64,000 nt of DNA from Bacillota bacterium (lineage in GTDB: Bacteria; Bacillota; Clostridia; Peptostreptococcales; Anaerovoracaceae). Numbering within the stretch: the stretch's first letter is position 1; the number at the start of each line of letters is the position of its first letter. The notes below the pieces were generated by a model. It had not been told where the DNA came from. It saw only the letters and a list, made by a program, of their open reading frames with translations, and did not search any database. A program made the position numbers and the translations under genes. Positions 31,484 to 40,305 of this stretch are shown one piece after another. Location of the stretch: the NCBI GenBank assembly GCA_019420525.1, contig JAHZHA010000033.1:1-64000 (forward strand), written 5' to 3'.

Positions 31484-34105
31484 ATGAAGCCATACTATCA
31501 GATGGACTCGGATGAGGTTCGACACCAGATTAACGGGTCGGCCGACCCTTTGAGTCCTGAACAGGTCAGGGTGAATCAGGAAAAGTACGGCCCCAACGAA
31601 CTGGTGGAAGGCAAGAAAAAGAGCGTGCCGGTCATTTTCCTGGAGCAGTTCAAGGATTTTCTCGTCATCATACTGATCATCGCAGCCATTGTCTCAGGAT
31701 TTCTCGGCGACTTCGAGAGTACGCTGGTAATCCTGGTCGTCATCACTATCAATGCGATTCTGGGAACTGTACAGACAGTGAAAGCCGAAAAATCGCTGGA
31801 CAGTCTGAAACAGATGTCGGCGCCTACGGCAAAGGTTCTTCGTGACGGGGTAGTCGTGGAGATTCCGGGTAGAGAAGTCACAGTAGGTGACGAGGTACAT
31901 CTCGAAGCGGGAGACTGTATTCCTGCAGACGGCCGGATTATTCAAAACGCCAGTCTGAAGGTGGATGAAAGTGCCCTGACAGGTGAAAGCCTCGGCGTGG
32001 AAAAGGACGAAGAGGCTATCGAAGGGGAAGTTCCTCTGGGAGACCGGAAGAATATGGTCTTTTCAGGAAGCTTTGTTACTTACGGAAGAGGTTCGTTTAT
32101 CGTAACGGACATCGGTATGCAGACTGAGATGGGAAAAATCGCTCAGCTGCTGAAGACGACTTCCGAAAAGAAGACTCCTCTTCAGATCAACCTCGACAAA
32201 TTCGGTCAGAAACTGTCGATTCTCATTCTCGTATTCTGCGGACTGCTGTTCGGAATCAATGTCCTTCAGGGAGCGTCAGTGGGCGATTCCTTCATGTTCG
32301 CCATCGCTCTGGCCGTGGCAGCCATTCCGGAAGCGCTCAGTTCCATCGTGACCATCGTGCTGTCTTTCGGAACGCAGAAGATGGCAAAAGAAGGCGCAAT
32401 TATAAGAAAACTGCAGGCGGTGGAAGGTCTGGGAAGCGTATCTGTCATCTGTTCGGACAAGACGGGCACGCTGACGCAGAACAAAATGACGGTGGAATAT
32501 TACTATACCGAGGGCAGTGTGATTCCGGCCGCAGAAATCGACGTGAATGTGCCCGTACAGAAACAGATGCTCCGGTACAGCATTCTCTGCAACGACTCCA
32601 CCAATATTAACGGGGAAGAGATCGGCGATCCGACGGAGACGGCGATGATCAATCTGGGCGACGACCTGGGGGTACCGGCACAGAGAGTGAGAGAAGCGTA
32701 TCCGCGACTGTCCGAAGTGCCGTTTGACAGTGACAGAAAGCTCATGTCCACGTTCCATCAGCTGAAGGACGGCTATACGATGGTGACGAAAGGAGCTGTG
32801 GATGTACTGTTGCGCAGCACGTCTGCGATCCAGAAAGAGGGACGGCCGGTGCCGGTTACAGAAGAAGATGTCCGCAGCATCGAAGCACAGAACATGGAAT
32901 TTTCCCGGCAGGGGTTAAGGGTATTGGGAGTTGCATATAGAAAATTCGATGCGGAACAGGCCATCAGTACGGAAGATGAAAAAGACTTCACATTCCTGGG
33001 TCTCATCGCGATGATGGATCCGCCGCGGACAGAATCGAAAGCCGCCGTTGCGGAATGTATTCAGGCGGGCATACGTCCTGTGATGATCACGGGAGACCAT
33101 AAGGTGACGGCGTCTGCCATCGCAAAGCGGATCGGGATTCTGCAGGACGAATCAGAAGCCTGTGAGGGCGCTGTAATCGACAGCATGGACGATGAAGAAC
33201 TGAAAGAATTCGTCGAAGGCATTTCGGTTTATGCCCGGGTTTCTCCGGAACACAAGATCCGGATCGTCAGAGCGTGGCAGGACAAAGGCAATGTGGTAGC
33301 AATGACGGGTGACGGCGTCAATGATGCTCCGGCTCTGAAGCAGGCGGATATCGGCGTGGCAATGGGCATCACGGGAAGTGAAGTATCGAAAGATGCGGCA
33401 TCCATGGTGCTGACAGACGATAATTTTGCCACTATCGTCAAAGCAGTGGAAAACGGCAGAAACATTTATGCCAACATCAAAAATTCCATTCTGTTCCTGC
33501 TGTCCGGTAATTTCGGCGGCATTCTGGCGGTTCTCTACGCTGCGATAGCAGGGTTGCCGGTTCCTTTCGCTCCGGTACACCTCCTCTTTATCAACCTGCT
33601 GACAGACAGTCTGCCAGCCATCGCATTGGGACTGGAGCCTCACTCCAGAGAGGTGATGAAAGAAAAACCTCGTCCGCTGAACGAATCGATCCTGACGAAG
33701 AATTTCCTCAGCAGAGTGGGAATCGAGGGTCTGTGCATTGCGGCGGTTACCGTCGTGGCTTTCTGTCTGGGATATTACAGCGAAGGTTCTCTGTTGGGAA
33801 GTACCATGGCCTTCGGAACGCTGTGCATCTCCAGACTGCTTCACGGATTCAACTGCAAGTCGGAGGCGCCGGTTCTGTTTAAAAAGCGCTTTTTCAACAA
33901 CCGCTATCTCTTCGGAGCCTTTTTCACAGGCTTCCTTCTGATCAATCTCGTACTGGCGGTTCCGGCTCTGCACGAACTGTTCAAAGTGCAGACGCTGAAT
34001 ATCACACAGCTGCTCACCGTCTGGGGTCTGGCTCTCGTCAGCCTGGCGGTAATCCAGATTCTCAAGGGAATCCGCGTCCTGATCAGAAAATCGAAAAAAG
34101 CCTGA
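31484..34105 (+). CDS. P2-type cation-transporting ATPase (calcium or manganese exporter)
   Basis: SERCA/PMCA-like pump of 873 residues. N-terminal cation-ATPase domain, actuator TGES (about 167-170), PEAL in helix 4 (AIPEAL, about 284-289), phosphorylated Asp in CSDKTGTLTQ (D325), hinge GDGVNDAPAL (about 609-618), then six C-terminal helices. It would export Ca2+ or Mn2+. The riboswitch upstream makes Mn2+ the better guess, because that leader class senses manganese. Ribosome site GGGAGGAAAG. The transcript ends before the amtB promoter. Confidence 0.9.
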   Translation: MKPYYQMDSDEVRHQINGSADPLSPEQVRVNQEKYGPNELVEGKKKSVPVIFLEQFKDFLVIILIIAAIVSGFLGDFESTLVILVVITINAILGTVQTVKAEKSLDSLKQMSAPTAKVLRDGVVVEIPGREVTVGDEVHLEAGDCIPADGRIIQNASLKVDESALTGESLGVEKDEEAIEGEVPLGDRKNMVFSGSFVTYGRGSFIVTDIGMQTEMGKIAQLLKTTSEKKTPLQINLDKFGQKLSILILVFCGLLFGINVLQGASVGDSFMFAIALAVAAIPEALSSIVTIVLSFGTQKMAKEGAIIRKLQAVEGLGSVSVICSDKTGTLTQNKMTVEYYYTEGSVIPAAEIDVNVPVQKQMLRYSILCNDSTNINGEEIGDPTETAMINLGDDLGVPAQRVREAYPRLSEVPFDSDRKLMSTFHQLKDGYTMVTKGAVDVLLRSTSAIQKEGRPVPVTEEDVRSIEAQNMEFSRQGLRVLGVAYRKFDAEQAISTEDEKDFTFLGLIAMMDPPRTESKAAVAECIQAGIRPVMITGDHKVTASAIAKRIGILQDESEACEGAVIDSMDDEELKEFVEGISVYARVSPEHKIRIVRAWQDKGNVVAMTGDGVNDAPALKQADIGVAMGITGSEVSKDAASMVLTDDNFATIVKAVENGRNIYANIKNSILFLLSGNFGGILAVLYAAIAGLPVPFAPVHLLFINLLTDSLPAIALGLEPHSREVMKEKPRPLNESILTKNFLSRVGIEGLCIAAVTVVAFCLGYYSEGSLLGSTMAFGTLCISRLLHGFNCKSEAPVLFKKRFFNNRYLFGAFFTGFLLINLVLAVPALHELFKVQTLNITQLLTVWGLALVSLAVIQILKGIRVLIRKSKKA

Positions 34106-34157
34106 TATATGGGGCTTTTTTCCGGATTATGTTTTTTAAAAAATGCATAATTTTTTG

Positions 34158-34185
34158 TTGACATTTGTATACGATATGCTATTCT
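34158..34185 (+). promoter_or_regulatory. amtB promoter with GTATAC inverted repeat
   Basis: TTGACA (34158-34163), 16-bp spacer, TATTCT (34180-34185). TGTATAC (34166-34172) and GTATACA (34186-34192) form a perfect inverted repeat across the -10 region, a candidate regulator site. Confidence 0.6.
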
Positions 34186-34196
34186 GTATACAGAGC

Positions 34197-34236
34197 AAAG
34201 GAGTTCGAGGGCATAGGCCCGAGGACTCCTTTTTTG
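34197..34236 (+). terminator. Leader terminator upstream of amtB
   Basis: AAAGGAGTTC (34197-34206) pairs with GGACTCCTTT (34223-34232), with inner GGGC/GCCC and six T. It begins about 5 bases after the expected start of transcription and 72 bases before amtB, so read-through must be controlled. Confidence 0.8.
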
Positions 34237-34307
34237 TTATTCGATACTGTGATTTTCTTCATGGCCATGAAAGAGTTTTTACAGCGGAATTTTAGGAGGA
34301 AGATAGA

Positions 34308-35549
34308 ATGATAAATGCAGGCAACACAGCTTTTCTTTTAATCTCTGTCACTTTTGTTTTCCTGATGACGCCCGGACTCGCGTTTTTCTACGGAGGACTG
34401 GCCAGAAGGAAAAACGTATTGAACACAATGATGACATCCATTTTTATCATCGGTCTGGCGTCCATCATGTGGGTGCTGATCGGTTATTCCCTTTCGTTTT
34501 CCGGAGATGTCGGCGGAATCGTGGGAACGCTGCAGGCCGTAGGTCTGAAGGGAATCGGCCTGGACCCGGGTCAGTATTCTGACTCCGTACCGGCGCTGCT
34601 CTTCGCCGCCTTTCAGATGATGTTCGCCATCATCACTCCGGCGCTGATTACGGGCGCCGTGGCGGGAAGAATGAAATTCAAGGCTCTTTTCTTCTTTATC
34701 GCGCTCTGGTCGCTGATCGTATATTATCCGATGGCTCACATGGTATGGGGAGCAGGCGGATTCCTGGCGGAGATCGGATCGGTTGACTTCGCAGGCGGAA
34801 ATGTGGTTCACATCAGCTCCGGCGTTTCGGGTCTCGTTCTAGCGCTCATTCTCGGAAAGCGCAGCGGTTACGGACAGATTTCACTGAGACCGCACAACGC
34901 GCCTTTCGTCGTTCTCGGAGCATTCCTGCTCTGGTTCGGATGGTTCGGATTTAATGCCGGAAGTGCGCTGGCCGCAGACGGACTGGCGGTTCATGCTCTG
35001 ATGACGACAAATACTTCTGCAGCTGCAGGTATGCTCTCCTGGATGCTCATCGACGTGATCAAGACGGGACGTCCGACGGTCATAGGCGCCTGCACCGGCG
35101 GCGTCATCGGCCTGGTGGCCATCACGCCGGGAGCCGGATTCGTTCCGGTATGGAGCTCCATCATCATCGGCCTGGCGGTCAGCCCGATCTGTTATTTTGC
35201 GGTATCCGTCCTTAAGAAAAAATTTGGCTACGACGACGCGCTGGACGCTTTCGGATGCCACGGCATCGGCGGCATCTGGGGAGGTATCGCCACAGGTATT
35301 TTCACAGACAGTTCCATCAATCCGGTGGCCCGCTGGGACGGACTGATTTTCGGAGATTATCATCTCTTCCTGGCGCAGATCGCCGGCATCGCGGTGACGA
35401 TCGTCGTCTCCGTCGCAGGTACACTGATCTGTGCGGGAATCGTACGCATGTTCACGAAGCTCAGAGTGGAGGAATACGACGAAAAGATCGGCCTGGATAT
35501 GTCGGAACACGGGGAATCGGCTTATCCTTCTTTCAATGGTCTCGACTGA
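34308..35549 (+). CDS. amtB: Ammonium transporter (Amt family)
   Basis: Integral membrane channel for ammonium with 11 predicted helices in 413 residues. Characteristic stretches: FVFLMTPGLAFFYGGLARRKN (split by the first pore helix, about 13-33), DFAGGNVVHISSG (about 159-171) with pore His, and DAFGCHGIGGIWGGIATG (about 308-325) with the second pore His. Ribosome site TAGGAGGAAGATAG. It precedes a P-II regulator gene, the usual amtB-glnK pairing. Its expression is likely set by the promoter and leader terminator upstream. Confidence 0.95.
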   Translation: MINAGNTAFLLISVTFVFLMTPGLAFFYGGLARRKNVLNTMMTSIFIIGLASIMWVLIGYSLSFSGDVGGIVGTLQAVGLKGIGLDPGQYSDSVPALLFAAFQMMFAIITPALITGAVAGRMKFKALFFFIALWSLIVYYPMAHMVWGAGGFLAEIGSVDFAGGNVVHISSGVSGLVLALILGKRSGYGQISLRPHNAPFVVLGAFLLWFGWFGFNAGSALAADGLAVHALMTTNTSAAAGMLSWMLIDVIKTGRPTVIGACTGGVIGLVAITPGAGFVPVWSSIIIGLAVSPICYFAVSVLKKKFGYDDALDAFGCHGIGGIWGGIATGIFTDSSINPVARWDGLIFGDYHLFLAQIAGIAVTIVVSVAGTLICAGIVRMFTKLRVEEYDEKIGLDMSEHGESAYPSFNGLD

Positions 35550-35674
35550 TGGGAGAGACGGCAAAAATGAACAGAATTCTGGATGCAGTGGGAGATGCGC
35601 CCGTGAGGTATGTGACACAATGTGTTGCTGGGCGGCGCTTCGACCGATCAGAGAGGTGGAATGAAACGATATGA
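35549..35674 (+). CDS. Possible 41-residue protein coupled to amtB and glnK
   Basis: The ATG overlaps the last base of the amtB stop (TGATG), and the TGA overlaps the glnK start (ATGA). The peptide begins MGETAKMNRILDAVGDAPVR and ends FDRSERWNETI; it has no membrane segment. The start lacks its own ribosome site, as expected for a reinitiating ribosome. It could instead be a way to carry ribosomes from amtB to glnK. No known family comes to mind. Confidence 0.35.
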   Translation: MGETAKMNRILDAVGDAPVRYVTQCVAGRRFDRSERWNETI

Positions 35675-36033
35675 AAAAGATAGAAGCGATCATCAGAGAA
35701 GAAAAGATGCAGGAGGTGCTGGACGCGCTCATCGCAGCGGAAATCACCGGCATTACCGTTTATCAGGTGATGGGATGCGGTACGCAGAGAGGTTGTGTCG
35801 GGGTTGTAAGAGGACAGAAGATCTACACGCAGCTGCTGCCGAAAATCAAGCTGGAAATCGTGGTTTCCGACGAGGAATGGGAAAAGACGGCGGTAGATGC
35901 CATAATGAAATCCGCATATACGGGACATTACGGAGACGGAAAGATTTTTGTTTCCGATCTGGACGAAGTTATCCGGATCCGTACCGGTGAGCGCGATTAC
36001 GAAGCGATCAACGATTCTAAGGTGGAAGAATAA
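35671..36033 (+). CDS. glnK: P-II family nitrogen regulator (GlnK/GlnB type)
   Basis: Trimeric signal protein that reports nitrogen and energy status and plugs AmtB. 120 residues: MKKIEAIIREEKMQEVLDAL, the T-loop region GCGTQRGCVGVVRGQKIY (about 36-53), LPKIKLEIVV, and the C-terminal GDGKIFVSDLDEVIRIRTGE. The usual uridylylated Tyr51 (as in LYRG) is replaced: here the loop reads VVRG. So control by uridylylation is unlikely, as in many Firmicutes. GAGAGGTGGA lies about 10 bases before the ATG. It sits right behind amtB. Confidence 0.93.
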   Translation: MKKIEAIIREEKMQEVLDALIAAEITGITVYQVMGCGTQRGCVGVVRGQKIYTQLLPKIKLEIVVSDEEWEKTAVDAIMKSAYTGHYGDGKIFVSDLDEVIRIRTGERDYEAINDSKVEE

Positions 36034-36102
36034 AAAGTAGAAAAATCAGAAGCCGAAAAGAGAGAATCATTGGCTGAAAAACTGAAGACAATGAAATGAC
36101 AG

Positions 36103-36140
36103 GACGGCTTTTCCGGCGCAGAGCGGGGAAAGCCGTCTTG
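36103..36140 (+). terminator. Terminator-like hairpin after glnK
   Basis: GACGGCTTT (36103-36111) pairs with AAAGCCGTC (36129-36137). Only TTGT follows, so it may be weak. Confidence 0.5.
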
Positions 36141-36261
36141 TACCTATTTGAGAGGGTCAGGCAATATGGAGCGCTGACCCTCATATGATATTATCGCAGC
36201 GGAATCGGCGGAATCGTCCGTATCGGAGCACGAAACTGCCAGACGGTCTGCCGGTATGCAT

Positions 36262-37818
36262 CTATACGAGTTTTGTCGTCCATTTCGTACAGTCCCAGAC
36301 GTCGGTGGCAAGACCGCTGTAGAATTCCGGTTCGTGGCAGACCATCAGAATGCTCCCTTTGTATTCCGACAGAGCGCGGAAAAGCTCGTCCTTTGCGTCC
36401 TGATCGAGATGGTTTGTGGGCTCGTCCAGCAGGAGAACGTTGGAGGGACGGTTGATCAGCTTGCAGAGGCGGACTTTCGCCTGCTCACCGCCGCTGAGGA
36501 CGCGTATCTGACTCTCGATGTGCTTCGTGGTCAGTCCGCATTTTGCCAGCGCGGAACGGACTTCAAACTGAGAATAAGATGGGAATTCTTTCCATATTTC
36601 TTCGATGCATGTAGTGGTGATGCCCTGCTCTGTCTCCTGCTCAAAATATCCGATGTCCAGGAAATCTCCCTGTTCCACGGAGCCCGAAACCGGAGGGATG
36701 AGTCCCAGCAGGCTGCGGAGGAGCGTCGTCTTTCCGATGCCGTTGGCGCCTGTCAGAACGATCTTCTGGCCCCGTTCCATTTCGATATTGAGCGGTATGC
36801 TGAGAGGATCTCCATAGCCGATGACGAGATCTTTCGTAGTGAAAATATAGCGGCCCGGCGTTCTGGATGTCTGAAAACGGAATTCAGGTTTCGGTTTTTC
36901 CGCAGCCAGTTCGATGAGATCCATCTTGTCCAGCTTCTTCTGACGCGACATGGCCATATTCCTGGTGGCCACCCTGGCCTTGTTACGGGCTACGAAGTCT
37001 TTCAGATCGGCGATTTCTCTCTGCTGTCTGTCGTAAGCGGCTTTCAACTGGGCGCGTCTGACTTCACGGACTTTCATGAATTCGTCGTAGTCGCCTACAT
37101 AACGGGTGAATTCCTGATTTTCCATGTGGTAGATGATGTTGATGACGCTGTTGAGAAACGGGATGTCATGTGAGATCAGGATAAATGCATTTTCGTATTC
37201 GTTCAGATAGCGTTTGAGCCATTCGATATGCTGTTCGTCCAGGTAATTTGTAGGCTCGTCCAGGAGCAGAATATCCGGCTTTTCCAACAGCAGTTTTCCG
37301 AGAAGGACTTTGGTACGCTGCCCGCCGGAGAGTTCGGTGACGTCGCGGTCGATGCCGATATCCGCCAGACCGAGAGCCCGGGCGACTTCATCAACTTTGG
37401 AATCGATGAGGTAGAAATCGTGATTCGTCAGCATGTCCTGAATCACACCCAGTTCTTCCATATAGGCTTCCATCTGTGTTTCATCAGCTTCGGCCATCTG
37501 ATCGCAGATTTCCGTCATCCGCTCTTCCATTTCGAAGAGGCGGGAGAAGGCAGAGGTGAGAACGTCACGGATCGTCATACCTTTTTTCAGTTCCGTATGC
37601 TGGTCCAGATAACCGATGCGGACGTTCTTCGCCCATTCGATTTTTCCTTCGTCGGGCTGAAGTTTTCCGGTGATGATGTTCATAAAAGTCGATTTACCCT
37701 CGCCGTTGGCTCCGATGAGACCGATGTGTTCGCCTTTGAGGAGCCGGAAAGATACGTCGTTGAAAATCGCACGGTCGCCGAAACCGTGGGAGAGATGTTC
37801 TACGGTTATGATACTCAT
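36262..37818 (-). CDS. ABC-F family ATPase (YbiT-like translation factor)
   Basis: Soluble protein with two ABC domains and no membrane part, thus of the ribosome-acting ABC-F family. Domain 1: GANGEGKST (about 36-44), LSGGQRTKV, LLLDEPTNYLDE. The interdomain linker (about 240-320) is rich in Arg and Lys, as needed for the ribosome E site. Domain 2: GANGIGKTT, LSGGEQAKV, LLLDEPTNHLD. 518 residues. Antibiotic-resistance members exist, but this one looks like the common housekeeping kind. The ATG is preceded by AAAGGAGAAAC. Confidence 0.9.
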   Translation of the reverse strand: MSIITVEHLSHGFGDRAIFNDVSFRLLKGEHIGLIGANGEGKSTFMNIITGKLQPDEGKIEWAKNVRIGYLDQHTELKKGMTIRDVLTSAFSRLFEMEERMTEICDQMAEADETQMEAYMEELGVIQDMLTNHDFYLIDSKVDEVARALGLADIGIDRDVTELSGGQRTKVLLGKLLLEKPDILLLDEPTNYLDEQHIEWLKRYLNEYENAFILISHDIPFLNSVINIIYHMENQEFTRYVGDYDEFMKVREVRRAQLKAAYDRQQREIADLKDFVARNKARVATRNMAMSRQKKLDKMDLIELAAEKPKPEFRFQTSRTPGRYIFTTKDLVIGYGDPLSIPLNIEMERGQKIVLTGANGIGKTTLLRSLLGLIPPVSGSVEQGDFLDIGYFEQETEQGITTTCIEEIWKEFPSYSQFEVRSALAKCGLTTKHIESQIRVLSGGEQAKVRLCKLINRPSNVLLLDEPTNHLDQDAKDELFRALSEYKGSILMVCHEPEFYSGLATDVWDCTKWTTKLV

Positions 37819-38032
37819 TCTTCTGTTTCTCCTTTATATTGTATCTCTGAAACTGATACCGCCGTGTCCGGAGAATCCGGGAATACGTGGCGGATGATGT
37901 ATTCCGCTGATTTTATTTCTGCTCTGCGCAGGCGCATCCGGAAAAGCGGATGCGCGTTTTCCGCAGACTTTTTAAAGTGTATCATCACATCTGCTTTCAA
38001 GTAAAGCAAATAATGTGGAAAGGAGTCAATTC

Positions 38033-38737
38033 ATGAGTCTGTCGCTTCTTCTGACTACGATTCTGCTGGGTTATCCTCTGATTTTCATGCCGTCCTATAT
38101 TTCCGAGGGAAATTCTTTTCCGAAGCCTCTCAGCGCCGAAGAGGAGGCGGAGTATATAAAGCGGCTCGTGGACGGTGATCCGGAGGCCAGAAATGTTCTG
38201 GTGGAGCGCAATCTGCGGCTTGTGGCTCATATCGCAAAGAAATATTCCAATACTGGAATCGATCCGGACGATATCATTTCCATCGGCACCATCGGACTGA
38301 TGAAATCCATCGAGACTTTCAAGCCGGGGAAAAGCGTACGGCTGGGCACGTATGCGGCACGCTGTGTGGAAAACGAAATTCTGATGTGGCTGAGAAAATC
38401 GAAGAAGGAGAGGGCGGAAATCTCCATCAATGAGCCGATCGGTTCCGACCGGGAAGGCAACGAAATCAGCTTCAACGATATCCTGGGTACCGACGGCAGC
38501 GAGATCTCGGAGAATATCGAAAAAAACGCCCGGAATAAGGAGCTGTATGATGCGGTGGAAAACCGGCTGAAGGAGAGAGAGCGTTTTGTGCTCATCAAGC
38601 GCTACGGACTGTTCAATCAGAAGAGTATGACACAGCAGGAGGTGGCCGACGAACTTCACATCAGCCGGTCGTATGTGTCGAGAATCGAAAAAAAGGCCAT
38701 CGGCAAGCTGAGAGAATGCTTTAATCTGTATGACTGA
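38033..38737 (+). CDS. sigK: Late mother-cell sporulation sigma factor SigK
   Basis: Directs late mother-cell transcription during spore formation. A hydrophobic N-terminus (about 1-20) looks like the pro-sequence removed at activation; FPKPLSAEEEAEYI follows. Sigma region 2: ERNLRLVAHIAKKYSNTG and DIISIGTIGLMKSIETF; region 4: TQQEVADELHISRSYVSRIEKKA. 234 residues. The gene is whole: no skin-type element interrupts it. I chose the ATG at 38033 behind AAAGGAGTCAATTC. A 9-bp GC-rich hairpin (37932-37955) lies upstream. Confidence 0.93.
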   Translation: MSLSLLLTTILLGYPLIFMPSYISEGNSFPKPLSAEEEAEYIKRLVDGDPEARNVLVERNLRLVAHIAKKYSNTGIDPDDIISIGTIGLMKSIETFKPGKSVRLGTYAARCVENEILMWLRKSKKERAEISINEPIGSDREGNEISFNDILGTDGSEISENIEKNARNKELYDAVENRLKERERFVLIKRYGLFNQKSMTQQEVADELHISRSYVSRIEKKAIGKLRECFNLYD

Positions 38738-38830
38738 TATTTTTCCGTTTTTCTGACTGAGATGAGAGAACGCGGTGAATAATGAATTATGAAGAAACTC
38801 TGAAAATTTTATAATATATGATTTCATTTA

Positions 38831-38859
38831 TTGTTAAGAGTATTGAATGATGTTAAAAT
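38831..38859 (+). promoter_or_regulatory. Likely promoter of the maf-radC-mre cluster
   Basis: TTGTTA (38831-38836), 17-bp spacer, TAAAAT (38854-38859), about 68 bases before maf. Confidence 0.55.
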
Positions 38860-38927
38860 TGTTATAACTGACCGGGTAATCGATTTTTTAGACAATCCGA
38901 AGAGAGCAAGACAAGAGGTTAAGACAT

Positions 38928-39497
38928 ATGAAAAGACGCATCATTCTGGCTTCCGGATCGCCGAGGCGTGCAGATATACTCAGAGAGCACGGAATCGCTT
39001 TTGAGGTGAGAGCGGCAGACGTCGACGAGCATCTCGAAGACGGTACAGATCCCGCATCTGCATGTATGTATCTGGCTCTGAAGAAAGCGCTGGCGGTAAG
39101 AGAAACGGAGAACGCAGGTTTGATTATCGCTGCGGACACCGTCGTGGTACACGGCGGCCGCATTCTCGGAAAACCTGCTGATGAGAAAGATGCGTTTGAT
39201 ACTCTGAAAAGGCTGAAAAACGATGTCCATTCCGTCATGACAGGCGTCGCCATCTGCGATGCCGAAAGCGAAAACACGAGTGTATTCTGCGAGAAAACAC
39301 GCGTGTTTTTCAGTGATTATACGGAAGAGGACATTCGCGGATATATAGCTACGGGAGAACCGGCGGATAAAGCCGGATCCTATGCAATTCAGGGCGGTTG
39401 GTCGAAATTCGTAAAAAAAATCGAAGGAGACTATTCCAATGTCGTGGGACTTCCATGGAAACGGCTTGCCGAAGAGCTGGATAAATTCGGCGGATAA
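38928..39497 (+). CDS. maf: Maf-like nucleotide pyrophosphatase
   Basis: House-cleaning enzyme that hydrolyses non-canonical or modified nucleoside triphosphates (dTTP, UTP types). Family motifs: LASGSPRRADIL (about 7-18), the catalytic Asp region IIAADTVVVHGGRILGKP (about 67-84), and GSYAIQGGWSKFVKKIEGDYSNVVGLP. 189 residues. It heads the usual clostridial string maf-radC-mreB-mreC-mreD. Also linked to septum control in Bacillus. Confidence 0.92.
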   Translation: MKRRIILASGSPRRADILREHGIAFEVRAADVDEHLEDGTDPASACMYLALKKALAVRETENAGLIIAADTVVVHGGRILGKPADEKDAFDTLKRLKNDVHSVMTGVAICDAESENTSVFCEKTRVFFSDYTEEDIRGYIATGEPADKAGSYAIQGGWSKFVKKIEGDYSNVVGLPWKRLAEELDKFGG

Positions 39498-39535
39498 GGC
39501 ACAGCGTTTCCTCAACATATGCAGTCTGACGATGA

Positions 39536-40225
39536 ATGAAAAATTATATTTCCATCAAAGATCTGCCTGCGCAGGAGAGACCGAGAGAGCGTCTGCTGAA
39601 GCACGGCGCTTCTTCCCTTTCCAACGCAGAGCTCATCGCGGTCCTTCTGGGCGGCGGTACGGCGGGTTCTTCTGCTGTCAATCTGGCGGAAAAGATCCTG
39701 TCCATCGATTCGAGCGGCATCTGCGTGCTCAATGACTGTGTTCCGGAGGAACTTTACCGGATCGACGGCGTCGGACCGGCCAGGGCAGCCTGTCTGCTGG
39801 CGGCTGCAGAGCTGGGACGCCGGCTTCACGCGGAACCGAAACATAAAAGGATCAATATTTCTTCACCGGCCAGCATAGCAGCTCTTTTCATGAGCGATAT
39901 GCGGGGGCTGAGGAAGGAAAATTTCAAAGTTCTGCTGCTCAACGCAAAAAATGAGATTATCATGACGGACGATGTTTCTGTGGGTTCGCTGATGAGCGCA
40001 CCGGCACATCCCCGGGAAGTATTTTCCGGTGCTCTGCGCAGAGGAGCCGCCAGTGTAATTCTCGTACATAATCATCCGAGCGGCAATCCCGCTCCAAGCA
40101 GAGACGATTTTCTGCTCACCGAACGGCTGGTACAGGCCGGAGATATCCTGGGAATTCATGTTCTGGATCATATCATTATCGGTGACGGCGAGTATGCCAG
40201 CATGAAGGAGCTGGGAGAAATCTGA
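39536..40225 (+). CDS. radC: RadC family protein (JAB/MPN metalloprotease fold)
   Basis: 229 residues. The N-terminal part has a helix-hairpin-helix-like segment (DGVGPARAACLLAAAELGRR, about 78-97), the C-terminal part the JAMM metal site VHNHPSGNPAPSRDD (about 175-189). The once-proposed DNA-repair role is disputed, so the function is open. The start has no clear ribosome site and lies 38 bases after maf; coupling from maf is possible. Confidence 0.9.
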   Translation: MKNYISIKDLPAQERPRERLLKHGASSLSNAELIAVLLGGGTAGSSAVNLAEKILSIDSSGICVLNDCVPEELYRIDGVGPARAACLLAAAELGRRLHAEPKHKRINISSPASIAALFMSDMRGLRKENFKVLLLNAKNEIIMTDDVSVGSLMSAPAHPREVFSGALRRGAASVILVHNHPSGNPAPSRDDFLLTERLVQAGDILGIHVLDHIIIGDGEYASMKELGEI

Positions 40226-40305
40226 TTCGGATCTCAGTATCAATTTCAACACATTAAAATATAAGCGCGTAAACGGCGCGATATACAAAGGAGAAAAGAA
40301 GTATT

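Noticed and set aside
37932..37955. GC-rich 9-bp hairpin upstream of sigK as a terminator
   Set aside because: No plus-strand gene precedes it and the T-run is interrupted; no clear role.
38033..38737. A skin-like element within sigK
   Set aside because: The sigma gene reads through all its regions without interruption.
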